Part shown: one piece after another, positions 31,825-40,915 of the stretch | How positions within the stretch are numbered: the first letter of the stretch is position 1 | Layout: every line of letters begins with the position of its first letter | Source of the DNA: Pseudomonas sp. GM49 | Lineage (GTDB): Bacteria > Pseudomonadota > Gammaproteobacteria > Pseudomonadales > Pseudomonadaceae | Reading direction: 5' to 3' | Length of the DNA: 64,000 nucleotides | Assembly (NCBI RefSeq): GCF_000282355.1 | Contig: NZ_AKJL01000276.1 | Coordinates: forward strand, 1 to 64,000 | Program-made: the position numbers and the translations under genes | The notes under the pieces: model-generated | The model's database searches: none | Seen by the model: the letters and a program-made list of their open reading frames with translations, nothing else | What the model was told of the DNA's origin: nothing

Positions 31825-32673
31825 ATGACTCAGTACAATCATCAGAGCGCGCCGACGCAGTTCGTGGACGCAGCGGGTATTCGGTTCGCATACCGACGCT
31901 TCGGCAAATCGGGTGGGGTTCCACTCGTCCTCAATATGCATTTCACCGGCACGATGGATCACTGGGATCCTGCGGTGACGGACGGATTGGCGCACGACCG
32001 TGAAGTCATTCTGTTTAACAACGCCGGTATCTCCAGCAGTTCGGGGGAGGTGCCGAACTCAATTGAGGAAATGGCGGCCAACGCCGCGGTCTTCATCAGG
32101 GCGCTCGGCCTCACACAGGTGGACGTACTTGGCTTTTCGCTCGGCGGCCTGGTCGCGCAGGAACTGGCGCTAGCCGAACCGGCGCTCGTACGGCGGTTGA
32201 TCCTGGTGGGGACCGGACCGCGCAGCGGTGAGGGTATGGCCTCGCTGACGCCCGAAGCGCAGGAGATCTTCGGAGCGACCTACGACGAGCCAGATCACTT
32301 GTGGCTCAGGGTGTTCTTCACCCCGTCCCAAGCCAGCCAAGCGGCGGGCCATGCTTATCTCAAACGCTTTCGACAACGCACAGTGGATCGCGATCCAGGC
32401 GTTAGCGACAAGGTCGGACCTGCGCAGATCGGGGCGTTGACCAAGTGGGGCGCACCACGCGAGAACCCCTTCGATTACCTGAAGGCGATCAAGCAGCCAA
32501 CGCTGGTCGTCAATGGTGACAACGACGTGATCATCTATTCGGTGAACTCTTCGATCCTGCAGCGGCATCTGCCGAACGCGCAACTGATCCTCTACCCGGA
32601 TGCCAGCCACGGTTCGCAGTATCAATACCCCGAGCGCTTTGTCGGCCACGCGTCCCTGTTCCTTTCTGAATAG
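31825..32673 (+). CDS. Alpha/beta hydrolase
   Basis: This hydrolase of 282 aa has the nucleophile elbow GFSLGG (Ser in LGFSLGGLVAQEL), a candidate acid Asp in VNGDNDVII and a catalytic His in PDASHGSQYQYP. An early segment NMHFTGTMDHWDP forms the oxyanion region. The start at 31825 fits a normal N-terminus; the open frame extends into the previous SDR in another reading phase without meaning. It is related to esterases and haloperoxidase-like hydrolases. Confidence 0.85.
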   Translation: MTQYNHQSAPTQFVDAAGIRFAYRRFGKSGGVPLVLNMHFTGTMDHWDPAVTDGLAHDREVILFNNAGISSSSGEVPNSIEEMAANAAVFIRALGLTQVDVLGFSLGGLVAQELALAEPALVRRLILVGTGPRSGEGMASLTPEAQEIFGATYDEPDHLWLRVFFTPSQASQAAGHAYLKRFRQRTVDRDPGVSDKVGPAQIGALTKWGAPRENPFDYLKAIKQPTLVVNGDNDVIIYSVNSSILQRHLPNAQLILYPDASHGSQYQYPERFVGHASLFLSE

Positions 32674-32731
32674 ACCAGGCACGCCTGAATCTGGCACCGG
32701 GATTCTGGATCAAGACCAAGGGATGCTTATC

Positions 32732-33481
32732 ATGACCAACCTCTACGGCAAGACGGCACTCGTCACCGGTGCCTCCCGCGGCATTGGCCGTGCCAGCGCA
32801 CTTGCGCTGGCACAAGCCGGAGCACAAGTGCTCGTCCACTACGGTCGCGCAGAGAAGGAGGCGACAGCAGTGGTCGCCGAAATTCGCAAAGCGGGCGGGA
32901 AGGCAGAGAGGGTCGCCGCCGATATGGGCACCGCGGACGGGCCGCATTTGCTGGCCGAGCGCGTGCGCGCCATCATCGGTGGTCGATTGGACATCCTCGT
33001 CGCCAATGCGGGCATTTCGAAGGCCGACACGATCGAAAAGACCACCGTCAAGGACTTCGACGATCTGTTTGCGGTGAACGTGCGCGCCCCGTATTTCCTG
33101 GTGCAGCAGTTGCTACCCGCTCTGTGCAAGGGCAGCAGCGTCGTTTTCCTGTCATCGCGTGCAGCAGCGCACACCGGCGTTGGGACGCTGTCCGCCTATG
33201 CAGCCACCAAGGGCGCCATCGATACCCTGGTCAAGTACTTCGCATCGGAACTTGGCGGGCGGGGCATCCGCGTCAATGCCGTAGCACCGGGCGTGGTTCT
33301 AACCGAGATGTCCGGTTTCGCCAAAACCGATGCGGGGCGGGACTTCACGCTGAACATCCAGGCGCTTAAGCGTATGGCACAGCCCGATGACATCGCAGCG
33401 GCCATTGTCTTCCTCGCCTCCGATGACGCCCGTTGGATCACCGGCGACACCCTGCACGTCGATGGCGGCACAAAGCTCTGA
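32732..33481 (+). CDS. SDR family oxidoreductase (FabG-like)
   Basis: This is a short-chain dehydrogenase of 249 aa with TGASRGIGRASALALA, NAGISKAD, Ser in VFLSSRAA and YAATK as YxxxK. It is less similar to the other two SDRs in the cluster than they are to each other. The ATG at 32732 follows AAGGG by nine bases. Confidence 0.87.
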   Translation: MTNLYGKTALVTGASRGIGRASALALAQAGAQVLVHYGRAEKEATAVVAEIRKAGGKAERVAADMGTADGPHLLAERVRAIIGGRLDILVANAGISKADTIEKTTVKDFDDLFAVNVRAPYFLVQQLLPALCKGSSVVFLSSRAAAHTGVGTLSAYAATKGAIDTLVKYFASELGGRGIRVNAVAPGVVLTEMSGFAKTDAGRDFTLNIQALKRMAQPDDIAAAIVFLASDDARWITGDTLHVDGGTKL

Positions 33482-33525
33482 ACGATGGTTCCTCGAGCTA
33501 CGCGTACTTAACCAGGACAAAGCAA

Positions 33526-34275
33526 ATGTCTACTCAATCTGTTGTTCTCATCACAGGCGCACTGACCGGCATAGGTCGAGCCACCGCGGTCGCCTTCGCT
33601 AATGAAGGTGCCAAAGTTGTCGTTTCCGGACGTCGTGAAGAAGAAGGTCAGAAACTGGCGGCCGAACTCCGTGCGCTGGGCGCCGAAGCGGAATTTCTGT
33701 TGTCCGACGTGCGTCATGAAGATGAGGTTCGCAATCTGATCGAAGCAACGGTCGAACGCTTCGGCCGGCTGGATATTGCGGTTAACGCCGCCGGCACAGA
33801 GGGGCGGTCCATTGCCGTAACAGAGGTGACGCCCGAGAACTATGCGGCAACGTTTGATACCAATGTGCTCGGCACGGTCCTCTGCGTGAAACACGAGATG
33901 AGGGTGATGTTGGCTCAGGGTACCGGCAGCATCATCAACATTTCGTCAACGATGGGCGAACGTGGCGGGGCGAATTTATCCCTCTATACCGCCAGCAAGC
34001 ATGCCGTGGAAGGTCTGACCAAGTCGGCTGCTCTTGAGGGCGCGGCTTCCGGTGTGCGGGTCAATGCAATTGCCCCTGGACCGGTTCAGACAGCGATGCT
34101 CGACCGGCTAACCGGTACGGCCGAGCGCAAAGCCGCTTTCCTGATGAGTGTTCCACTCAAGCGTGCCGGAGCCCCGGAAGAGATTGCCGATGCCATTGTG
34201 TTTGTCGCATCCGGTAAGGCGACCTTCATTACCGGCCAAATCATTCGAGTCAACGGCGGCAAAACCGCTTCATGA
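33526..34275 (+). CDS. SDR family oxidoreductase
   Basis: This is a classical SDR of 249 aa with TGALTGIGRATA, a NAAGTEG segment, Ser in NISSTMGE and YTASK. It is closely related to the SDR at 31011-31757, so the cluster contains a duplicated pair separated by a hydrolase and another SDR. The start at 33526 gives MSTQSVVLITG; upstream sequence is in the end of the previous gene. Confidence 0.87.
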   Translation: MSTQSVVLITGALTGIGRATAVAFANEGAKVVVSGRREEEGQKLAAELRALGAEAEFLLSDVRHEDEVRNLIEATVERFGRLDIAVNAAGTEGRSIAVTEVTPENYAATFDTNVLGTVLCVKHEMRVMLAQGTGSIINISSTMGERGGANLSLYTASKHAVEGLTKSAALEGAASGVRVNAIAPGPVQTAMLDRLTGTAERKAAFLMSVPLKRAGAPEEIADAIVFVASGKATFITGQIIRVNGGKTAS

Positions 34276-34331
34276 CCCGTGCCCGCCATCACATTGCTCT
34301 ACCTCTGAATTCTCACAAAGGACATCAAGCC

Positions 34332-34979
34332 ATGACCGCCAATACACTCAAACTCTATCAATCCGCGGGCTCGCCCAACTCGCGGCGCGTGCGCATTTTT
34401 CTCGCCGAGAAGGGCTTGTCGATTCCGCTCGTCCCGGTCGATCTGGGCCAAGGTGAACAGCATTCCGAGGACTACCGTGCAATCAATCCGCGCCGAGTCG
34501 TTCCGACCCTGGTGCTGGAAGACGGCACCGCCATCGGGGAGGTGCCTGCCATCATCCGATACCTTGAAGAGGCCTATCCGCAAACGCCATTGCTCGGCGA
34601 GACCGCAAAGGAAAAGGCTTTAATCACGATGTGGGAGCGGCGCGCCGAACTGGAAGGTTTCGCGGCCGTCATGGAGGCCATCCGCAATGCCGCACCGGGC
34701 CTCAAGGGGCGCGCGATTGCAGGCCCCTATGACTACGAGCAGATCCCGGAATTGGCCGAGCGCAGCAAACTGCGGGTGAAGAACTTCTTCGTCGACCTTG
34801 ATGCCCGTTTGGCTGGGGTTCCGTTCGTGGCGGGTGATCGCTTCTCCGTGGCCGATATCACGGCCTTGGTCACCGTGGATTTTGCGGCTAAAGCGATCGA
34901 CTTCCCCGTACCGGAGGAACACGTCGCCCTGAAGCGCTGGTACGACCAGGTTTCAAAGCGCGCGGGCGCGTCGGCCTGA
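34332..34979 (+). CDS. Glutathione S-transferase family protein
   Basis: This protein of 215 aa has an N-terminal thioredoxin-like domain (SPNSRRVRIFLAEKGL; NPRRVVPTLVLEDG with cis-Pro; EVPAIIRYLEE for the glutathione glutamyl part) and a C-terminal helical domain with FVAGDRFSVADIT. The active-site position is a Ser in AGSPNSRR, as in bacterial GSTs of the theta/beta type. Its place with three SDRs suggests detoxification of an electrophile. Confidence 0.88.
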   Translation: MTANTLKLYQSAGSPNSRRVRIFLAEKGLSIPLVPVDLGQGEQHSEDYRAINPRRVVPTLVLEDGTAIGEVPAIIRYLEEAYPQTPLLGETAKEKALITMWERRAELEGFAAVMEAIRNAAPGLKGRAIAGPYDYEQIPELAERSKLRVKNFFVDLDARLAGVPFVAGDRFSVADITALVTVDFAAKAIDFPVPEEHVALKRWYDQVSKRAGASA

Positions 34980-35186
34980 CAACAAGCAGGAATTTACGCA
35001 TCAGCTTTCCATGGTTCTTTTGGGACGGTGCGTGGCGCGCCGCCTGAAGTAGCAAGCAAGACGGCGCGAGGCTGGGCGATGACTGCGATGAGTGCAATCG
35101 GTGTTCCGCGGCTTCGGCCAGGTTGCAGGTGTTGGCCCTATTTGAACCGCTTGGCGCATTGGTGCCAGGCGATGGAGATTGTTGTC

Positions 35187-36104
35187 ATGACTACTGCGCG
35201 TGAACTCTTCGAAGCCCTTCGCCTTGGTGCGATCGACCTTACTCATCGAGTTGTCCATGCCCCTACGACGCGATTACGCGCCGATACGGATGAAAGCCCC
35301 AGTGCAATGATGATTGAGTACTATCGCCAGCGTGCTTCAAAAGGCGGCTTGCAGATTACCGAAAGCGCCCACCCCTCCCATGACAGTCGTGGCTACCTTG
35401 GCGCCCCGGGCATTTACACCCAGGCACACGTTGATGCCTGGCGTAAAATCACTGATGCGGTTCACGCCAAAGGCAGCCAGATTGTCATGCAAATCGCTCA
35501 CTGTGGTCGTCATTCCCATGTCGGCCTGAGCGGAGGTAGAGCGCCCATTGCGCCCTCTGTGGTGCCATTTGAAACCCAGGTGTTGACCCAGGATGGCTGG
35601 ATGCCGAACTCACCTCATCGGGCGATCGAACTTTGGGAGATTCCGGTATTGGTGGAGTCCTTCCGTATAGCCGCCGTGCGGGCAAAGGAAGCAGGGTTTG
35701 ATGGTGTGGAGTTGCACAATGCCAATGGTTATCTCGTTGACACCTTCCTTCAGGATGGAACCAACAAACGCACCGATGCCTATGGAGGGAGCCTGGAAAA
35801 TCGCGCCCGGTTTTCTCTCGAAATACTGGAAGCGATGATCTCGGTGTGGGGCCCAGGCAGGGTTGGTGTCCGGGTCTCGCCAAGCGGGCAGTGGGGGAAT
35901 ATTTCGGACAGTAACCCTGAGGCGACTTTTGGCTATTTCGCCGCGCGGCTCAATGAGTATGAACTGGCTTACCTGCACATCATCGAGCCGCGCATCAAGG
36001 GCGCGGAGGTGTCCCAGCGATCGGTGGCAGTCGCCACGCTACGTAATATCTTTCGCGGACCGATCATAGAAAATGACTATCTCGCTTTTCCATTCGCAAA
36101 CTGA
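35187..36104 (+). pseudogene. C-terminally truncated Old Yellow Enzyme-type NADH:flavin oxidoreductase
   Basis: The frame starts normally (MTTARELFEALRLGAIDLTH with GGAG upstream) and follows the OYE family through VHAPTTRLRA, MQIAHCGRHSH, VELHNANGYLVDTFLQDG, TDAYGGSLENRARF and LHIIEPR. After LRNIFRGPII it ends in END YLAFPFAN and a stop at residue 305, whereas family members reach about 350-370 residues. The missing part carries the FMN phosphate-binding GG/FGR region, so the product is probably inactive. The deletion joins the start of a decayed alcohol dehydrogenase. Confidence 0.8.
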
Positions 36105-36231
36105 TGGTTGACATGTCGGGGCGGGAGCTGCCATCGGTGAAGTATGTATTCAGGTTAAGGCCATTGGTCTTGATCGAGCTGAATCCATGTGGTGCAACGG
36201 CGCCTGTGTTGAGCCTGCTCATCGAGTTTTT
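36073..36231 (+). pseudogene. Remnant of a zinc-type alcohol dehydrogenase / quinone oxidoreductase
   Basis: In the frame from an ATG at 36073, which overlaps the truncated reductase out of phase, the codons read MTISLFHSQTDG, a stop, then HVGAGAAIGEVCIQVKAIGL and DRAESMWCNGACVEPA before another stop. GEV-IQVKAIGL-RAESM is the signature N-terminus of MDR-family quinone oxidoreductases. Only about 50 codons survive, with one internal stop. What follows up to 36294 contains no gene. Confidence 0.65.
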
Positions 36232-36294
36232 TCGCGATAAGCTCGAAAGTGCGTAACCGGAGAATGCCGACGATCAGCAAACTGCGGGGTCACC

Positions 36295-37248
36295 TCACAG
36301 CAGCAGCCGTAAGGTTTCAAACAGCGCGCGGTCTTCCTTTTTGGCCGAGCGGGCATGGCGCCGAATGACCTGCAACAGGCATTCGGTGAAGCAGATCGCC
36401 GGATTGCTCAGTGCGCCATTGCGGCGAGTCACGATACTCAGCTGTCGGGGCTCGAACTGCTCGGTCAGCCCCAGGGATACCACGCGCCCCAGAAATGGCG
36501 GGGCTGTGCTCACGATGGACGGTCCCCAGGTGCACATGTCGGCCCGCTCGACCATCATCTGCAAAATGGCCAGTGAATGAGCACGCACGATTCGATTTTC
36601 ATCAATCTGCGCGCCATGTTTCCAGAACAGTTCCTGCATCAGCCCATCGTGACCGTCCGGCGCGTAGTTCAGGGTCCAGTTTTCTTCCAGCAACTCGTGG
36701 ATCGATCGCGCATGCTGTCGGGCGTGACCCTCGCGGACCAGCACCGAGGTCTGGTAATCGAGCAAGGTTTCGCAGGCGAATTCCTGGGTCGATTGTGTGG
36801 GATGGAGTTGGCCAATCGCGAAGTCCATGCTGCCATCGCGCAGCAGCGGTTGGGCAACGGCCATCAGGCTTTCGAACAGCTCCAGCTTGATTTGTGGCAT
36901 ACGTTCGCGAAAAGCCAACACGACTTCGGGCAGGAAGGTCAGGGCGACCCATGGGGTGATCCCGACGCAGAGCCGGCCTTGAGCCTTCCCACGCATGTGA
37001 TCAAGCTCAGTCTGTGCGTGTTCCAGTTGCTTGATCACCAGCCGGGCGTGAGTCAGCAGCACTTTGCCGTATTCGGTGAAGTTAAGACCGCTGGCGGTTC
37101 GGGTAAATAGCGGTAGCTGCTGGCTGGTTTCCAGCTCGCGCAGCGCTTTGGTCACAGCGGCCTGGGAAATCTCCAGCGAACGAGCGGCCGCGCGGATACT
37201 GCCGGTTTCGGCGCTGGCAATCAGCGCCTGTAATTGATGCAGTTTCAT
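36295..37248 (-). CDS. LysR-family transcriptional regulator of the M20-ABC cluster
   Basis: This LysR regulator of 317 aa has its HTH in KLHQLQALIASAETGSIRAA and ISQAAVTKALRELE. It resembles the CysB/TdcA-like subgroup that begins MKLHQLQAL. The start at 37248 has an AAGGTG site. It is divergent from the amidohydrolase at 37381; the perfect inverted repeat at 37259-37283 lies just before its own start, so it probably represses itself and activates the uptake genes (inference). Confidence 0.88.
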   Translation of the reverse strand: MKLHQLQALIASAETGSIRAAARSLEISQAAVTKALRELETSQQLPLFTRTASGLNFTEYGKVLLTHARLVIKQLEHAQTELDHMRGKAQGRLCVGITPWVALTFLPEVVLAFRERMPQIKLELFESLMAVAQPLLRDGSMDFAIGQLHPTQSTQEFACETLLDYQTSVLVREGHARQHARSIHELLEENWTLNYAPDGHDGLMQELFWKHGAQIDENRIVRAHSLAILQMMVERADMCTWGPSIVSTAPPFLGRVVSLGLTEQFEPRQLSIVTRRNGALSNPAICFTECLLQVIRRHARSAKKEDRALFETLRLLL

Positions 37249-37258
37249 CTGCTCACCT

Positions 37259-37283
37259 TGATGACAACTCATGGTTGTCATCA
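37259..37283. promoter_or_regulatory. Perfect inverted repeat, probable LysR operator
   Basis: TGATGACAAC and GTTGTCATCA are exact complements around a 5-nt centre (TCATG). The site lies 11 bp upstream of the LysR start and about 100 bp upstream of the M20 hydrolase start, a common place for the recognition site of a divergently transcribed LysR regulator. Confidence 0.75.
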
Positions 37284-37380
37284 TAACCAAACTGCGGCTC
37301 CCCAGCCCAGCGCCGGTTCCCTAAGATCGACCCCAACAGCGCTTTCGCTGCTGCACAGCCCCTGTCGAAGGAGAACACCC

Positions 37381-38550
37381 ATGAATGCCGGCTTGGTCCT
37401 GCCTGGTATTGCCGCGATGCAAGATGAAATGATCGCGATACGTCACCGCATTCACGCGCACCCTGAACTGGGTTTTGAAGAATTCGCCACCAGTGAGCTG
37501 GTTGCAGCGTGTTTGACTCAGTGGGGCTTTGAGGTCAGTACTGGGGTGGGCAAGACCGGGGTCGTTGCCACCCTGAAAAATGGCGAGGGTCGGTCCATTG
37601 GCTTGCGCGCTGACATGGATGCGTTGCCGATACAGGAAACCTCCGGTTTGCCTTATGCCAGCCGGATCGACGGTATCATGCATGCCTGCGGTCATGACGG
37701 TCATACAGCAGTCCTGCTGGCCGCCGGTCAGTATCTGGCCCGGACACGGGCATTCAACGGCACCGTGCACCTGATTTTCCAACCGGCGGAAGAAGGGCTG
37801 GGCGGTGCCAGGAAAATGCTGGAGGACGGGCTGCTCGAACGGTTTCCGTGTGACGCGATCTTCGCCATGCATAACGTGCCGGGTTATCCCGTCGGGCATT
37901 TGGGTTTTTATAGCGGACCGTTCATGGCGTCTGCCGACACGGTGAACATCAAGATCATCGGCAACGGTGGCCATGGCGCGGTGCCGCACAAAACCGTCGA
38001 CCCGGTGGTGGTCGGTGCCTCGATCGTGATGGCCCTGCAAAGCATCGTCTCGCGCAACGTTAACCCGCAGGAGATGGCGATTATCACGGTGGGCTCCCTG
38101 CATGCCGGGAGCGCCTCGAATGTCATCCCGTCCAGCGCCGACCTGAGCCTGAGCGTACGCGCCCTGACCCCCGAGATTCGCCACTTGCTGGAGGTCAGAA
38201 TCACTGAATTGGTCAAGGGCCAGGCCGAGAGCTTTGGCTCCCGGGTCCACATCGATTACCAGCATTGCCATCCGGTGTTGATCAACGATCCCGAACAGAC
38301 GGCATTTGCCCATGCAGTCGCCCGCGACTGGCTGGGAGAGGAACACCTGATCGATGACTTGCGGCCGTTCACGGCCAGCGAGGACTTTGCTTTTGTCCTG
38401 GAAAAATGCCCTGGCAGCTATCTGGTGATCGGCAACGGCGAGAGAGAAGGCGGGTGCCTGCTGCACAACTCCGGCTACGACTTTAATGACGGCTGCCTGC
38501 CGGTGGGCGCGAGCTATTGGGTCAAGCTGGTCGAACGTTTTCTGAGTTGA
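37381..38550 (+). CDS. M20-family amidohydrolase (hippurate hydrolase/aminoacylase-like)
   Basis: This metallopeptidase-like hydrolase of 389 aa has RHRIHAHPELGFEE, LRADMDALPIQE, and the metal-site motifs HACGHDGHTAVLL and FQPAEEGLGGARKML, plus a late His in the dimerisation half. It removes an acyl group from an N-acyl amino acid. The start at 37381 has a strong AAGGAG site. It is followed by an ABC importer for polar amino acids, so it probably cleaves the imported conjugate in the cytoplasm; no signal peptide is seen. Confidence 0.9.
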   Translation: MNAGLVLPGIAAMQDEMIAIRHRIHAHPELGFEEFATSELVAACLTQWGFEVSTGVGKTGVVATLKNGEGRSIGLRADMDALPIQETSGLPYASRIDGIMHACGHDGHTAVLLAAGQYLARTRAFNGTVHLIFQPAEEGLGGARKMLEDGLLERFPCDAIFAMHNVPGYPVGHLGFYSGPFMASADTVNIKIIGNGGHGAVPHKTVDPVVVGASIVMALQSIVSRNVNPQEMAIITVGSLHAGSASNVIPSSADLSLSVRALTPEIRHLLEVRITELVKGQAESFGSRVHIDYQHCHPVLINDPEQTAFAHAVARDWLGEEHLIDDLRPFTASEDFAFVLEKCPGSYLVIGNGEREGGCLLHNSGYDFNDGCLPVGASYWVKLVERFLS

Positions 38551-38609
38551 GACGGCGCATTTTCACCCGTTGTGCCTGTAAAAAATCTACGGTCTGGAGA
38601 GGAATAAAA

Positions 38610-39398
38610 ATGAACAAGATGATTGCAGCCGTTTCCCTGGTGTTCCTGACGGCCTCGAGCCTGGCGGGTGCGGCCGACTGGTCTGGCAAAGTGTTGAAGC
38701 TGGGGGTGGACCCGACGTATCCACCGCTGGAATACAAGAACCAGGATGGCACGCTGACCGGCTTCGGGGTCGACATCGCCGAGGCGTTGTGCGCCGAACT
38801 GAAAGCCCGCTGCGTCTGGGTAGAAAGCAGTTGGGACGGGATGATCCCGGCACTGCTGGCGCGCAAGTTCGATGCGGTGGCGTCTTCGATGACCATCACC
38901 CCCAAACGCCTGGAGCAGATTGCGTTTACCGACAAGGTGTCCAATGCACCGGCACGGTTAGTGGCCAAACGTGGATCGGGAATACAGCCGACCCTCGAAT
39001 CGCTCAAGGGCAAGCGCATTGGTGTGGAGCAGGGCTCGACCCAGGAGTCCTATGCCAAAGCGGTCTGGGGTTCCAAAGGCGTGGACGTTCTTTCCTATCA
39101 GAATCAGGATCAGGTGTACGCCGACCTGGTAGTGGGGCGACTTGACGCCTCGTTGCAGGGTGCCATTCAAGCCAGTTACGGCTTCCTGAAAACAGCGGCG
39201 GGTCAGGACTATGAATTTGCCGGTGCCACTCTGGATGACCCGGGCTTCTTCGGCGTCGGCGATGGCCTTGGTTTGCGCAAGGAAGATGTCGCGTTACGCG
39301 AAGACTTGAACAAAGCCCTGGCAACCATTCTCGTCAACGGTACTTACACGCGGATCAACGACAAATACTTCGATTTTGATGTTTACGGTGCCCGATAA
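38610..39398 (+). CDS. Periplasmic substrate-binding protein of a basic amino acid/opine-type ABC transporter
   Basis: This solute-binding protein of 262 aa has a signal peptide (MNKMIAAVSLVFLTASSLAG, cut after GAA near residue 22). It has LKLGVDPTYPPLEYKN and FDAVASSMTITPKRLEQIAFTD, typical of the HisJ/ArgT/OccT group. The GAGAGG site lies just upstream of the ATG at 38610. It lies 59 bp after the amidohydrolase and binds the ligand for the two permeases and ATPase that follow. Confidence 0.92.
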   Translation: MNKMIAAVSLVFLTASSLAGAADWSGKVLKLGVDPTYPPLEYKNQDGTLTGFGVDIAEALCAELKARCVWVESSWDGMIPALLARKFDAVASSMTITPKRLEQIAFTDKVSNAPARLVAKRGSGIQPTLESLKGKRIGVEQGSTQESYAKAVWGSKGVDVLSYQNQDQVYADLVVGRLDASLQGAIQASYGFLKTAAGQDYEFAGATLDDPGFFGVGDGLGLRKEDVALREDLNKALATILVNGTYTRINDKYFDFDVYGAR

Positions 39399-39498
39399 CG
39401 GCGCCAAGTAACGCGTCGTCGTTACCTTGAACAGGGCGCTCGATAGAGCGCTCTATTGCCCCCCTTCACCTCACCCTAACAAGAACAAGGAGAGTGAG

Positions 39499-40188
39499 AT
39501 GCTACTGGAAGGTTTTGGCCCGCAGATTCTGCTGGGCACCCTGGCTACCATCAAACTGGCGCTTTGTTCATTGCTGATCGCCGTACTGGCCGGGCTGATG
39601 GGCGCCAGTTCCAAGTTGTCGTCCAATCGATTGTTGCGCGCACTGGCTGCGGGGTATACGACCGTGATCCGCAGCATGCCGGACCTGGTGATCATGTTGC
39701 TGCTGTTCTTCAGCCTGCAGATGTTGCTCAACCGGATGACCGATTGGCTGGGGATCACTCAGATTGACATAGACCCGTTTCTGGCCGGTGTCGTGACGTT
39801 GGCCTTCATTTACGGTGCCTACTTTACCGAGACGTTTCGCGGTGCTTTTCAGGCGGTCCCGGTCGGTCAGATCGAAGCGGCGAGGGCTTACGGCATGACC
39901 CGCGGGGAAACCTTTCGCAAGGTCCTCTTTCCGCAAATGCTGCGCCACGCCTTGCCGGGCATTGGAAATAACTGGCAGGTGCTGATCAAGTCGACGGCCC
40001 TGGTGTCGATCATCGGCCTGACCGATGTGGTCAAGGCCACGCAGGATGCGGGCAAGGGCTCGATGCAGTTCTTTTACTTCACCCTGGTCGGCGGCCTGAT
40101 TTACCTCGCCATTACCACGGTCTCCAATGGCGTGTTGCTGTGGCTTGAGCGCCGCTACTCGGTCGGTGTCAGGAAGGCGGCGTTATGA
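39499..40188 (+). CDS. ABC transporter permease (HisQ/OccQ type)
   Basis: This inner-membrane permease of 229 aa has about five segments. The EAA loop is IEAARAYGMTRGETFRKVLFPQML. It belongs to the HisMQ family, begins with GFGPQILLGTLATIKLAL, and has an AAGGAGAG ribosome site. It pairs with the next permease, which overlaps its stop by 4 bp. Confidence 0.92.
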   Translation: MLLEGFGPQILLGTLATIKLALCSLLIAVLAGLMGASSKLSSNRLLRALAAGYTTVIRSMPDLVIMLLLFFSLQMLLNRMTDWLGITQIDIDPFLAGVVTLAFIYGAYFTETFRGAFQAVPVGQIEAARAYGMTRGETFRKVLFPQMLRHALPGIGNNWQVLIKSTALVSIIGLTDVVKATQDAGKGSMQFFYFTLVGGLIYLAITTVSNGVLLWLERRYSVGVRKAAL

Positions 40189-40895
40189 ACATTCTTCAGG
40201 ACTACTGGCAGGCCTACCTGTGGAGTGACGGGCCGTACTTTTCCGGGTTGGCGGTGACTTTGTGGCTGCTCATACTTTCGGTGGTGACGGGTTTTGTGCT
40301 CGCGGTGCCGTTGTCGATTGCCCGCGTCAGCCGCAACCCGCTGTTGCGCCTGCCGGTGTGGTGCTACACCTACGTGTTTCGTGGCACCCCGTTGTACATC
40401 CAGCTGCTGTTCTTCTACACCGGGGTGTACAGCTTGCATGTGGTGCGGTCCCAGGATTTTCTCAACGCGTTTTTCCGTGACGGCTTCAATTGTACGGTGC
40501 TGGCTTTCGGGCTCAATACCTGTGCCTACATGACCGAGATTTTTGCCGGCGCCATCAGGGCGACCGCCCACGGTGAAGTCGAGGCCGCCAGTGCCTACGG
40601 AATGAGCCGGTTCACGCTCTATCGGCGGATTATTCTGCCGTCGGCGTTGCGCCGCGCGCTGCCGTTTTTCAGCAATGAAGTGATTCTGATGCTGCATTCC
40701 ACTTCGGTGGCCTTTACCGCCACGGTGCCCGACTTGCTGAAGATCGCCCGGGATGTCAATTCGGCGACCTATGCATCCTTTACCGCCTTTGGCATTGCCG
40801 GGGTGTTGTACGCCGCCAGTGCTTTTTTCCTGATCTGGCTGTTTCGACGCGGCGAACTGCATTGGCTGGCCTACCTCAAACCGCGCACGCACTGA
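40185..40895 (+). CDS. ABC transporter permease (HisM/OccM type)
   Basis: This is the second permease of the importer, 236 aa, with the EAA loop EVEAASAYGMSRFTLYRRIILP and the FRGTPLYIQLLFFYTGVY stretch characteristic of HisM/ArtM. It is coupled to the first permease by an ATGA overlap. Confidence 0.92.
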   Translation: MNILQDYWQAYLWSDGPYFSGLAVTLWLLILSVVTGFVLAVPLSIARVSRNPLLRLPVWCYTYVFRGTPLYIQLLFFYTGVYSLHVVRSQDFLNAFFRDGFNCTVLAFGLNTCAYMTEIFAGAIRATAHGEVEAASAYGMSRFTLYRRIILPSALRRALPFFSNEVILMLHSTSVAFTATVPDLLKIARDVNSATYASFTAFGIAGVLYAASAFFLIWLFRRGELHWLAYLKPRTH

Positions 40896-40915
40896 CCCCT
40901 ATCGGACTTGCTCGA

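Noticed and set aside
36133..36258. Second reading of the debris region as a LysR C-terminus (LIEFFRDKLESA)
   Set aside because: It overlaps the alcohol dehydrogenase remnant in another phase and the match is too short to support a separate pseudogene.
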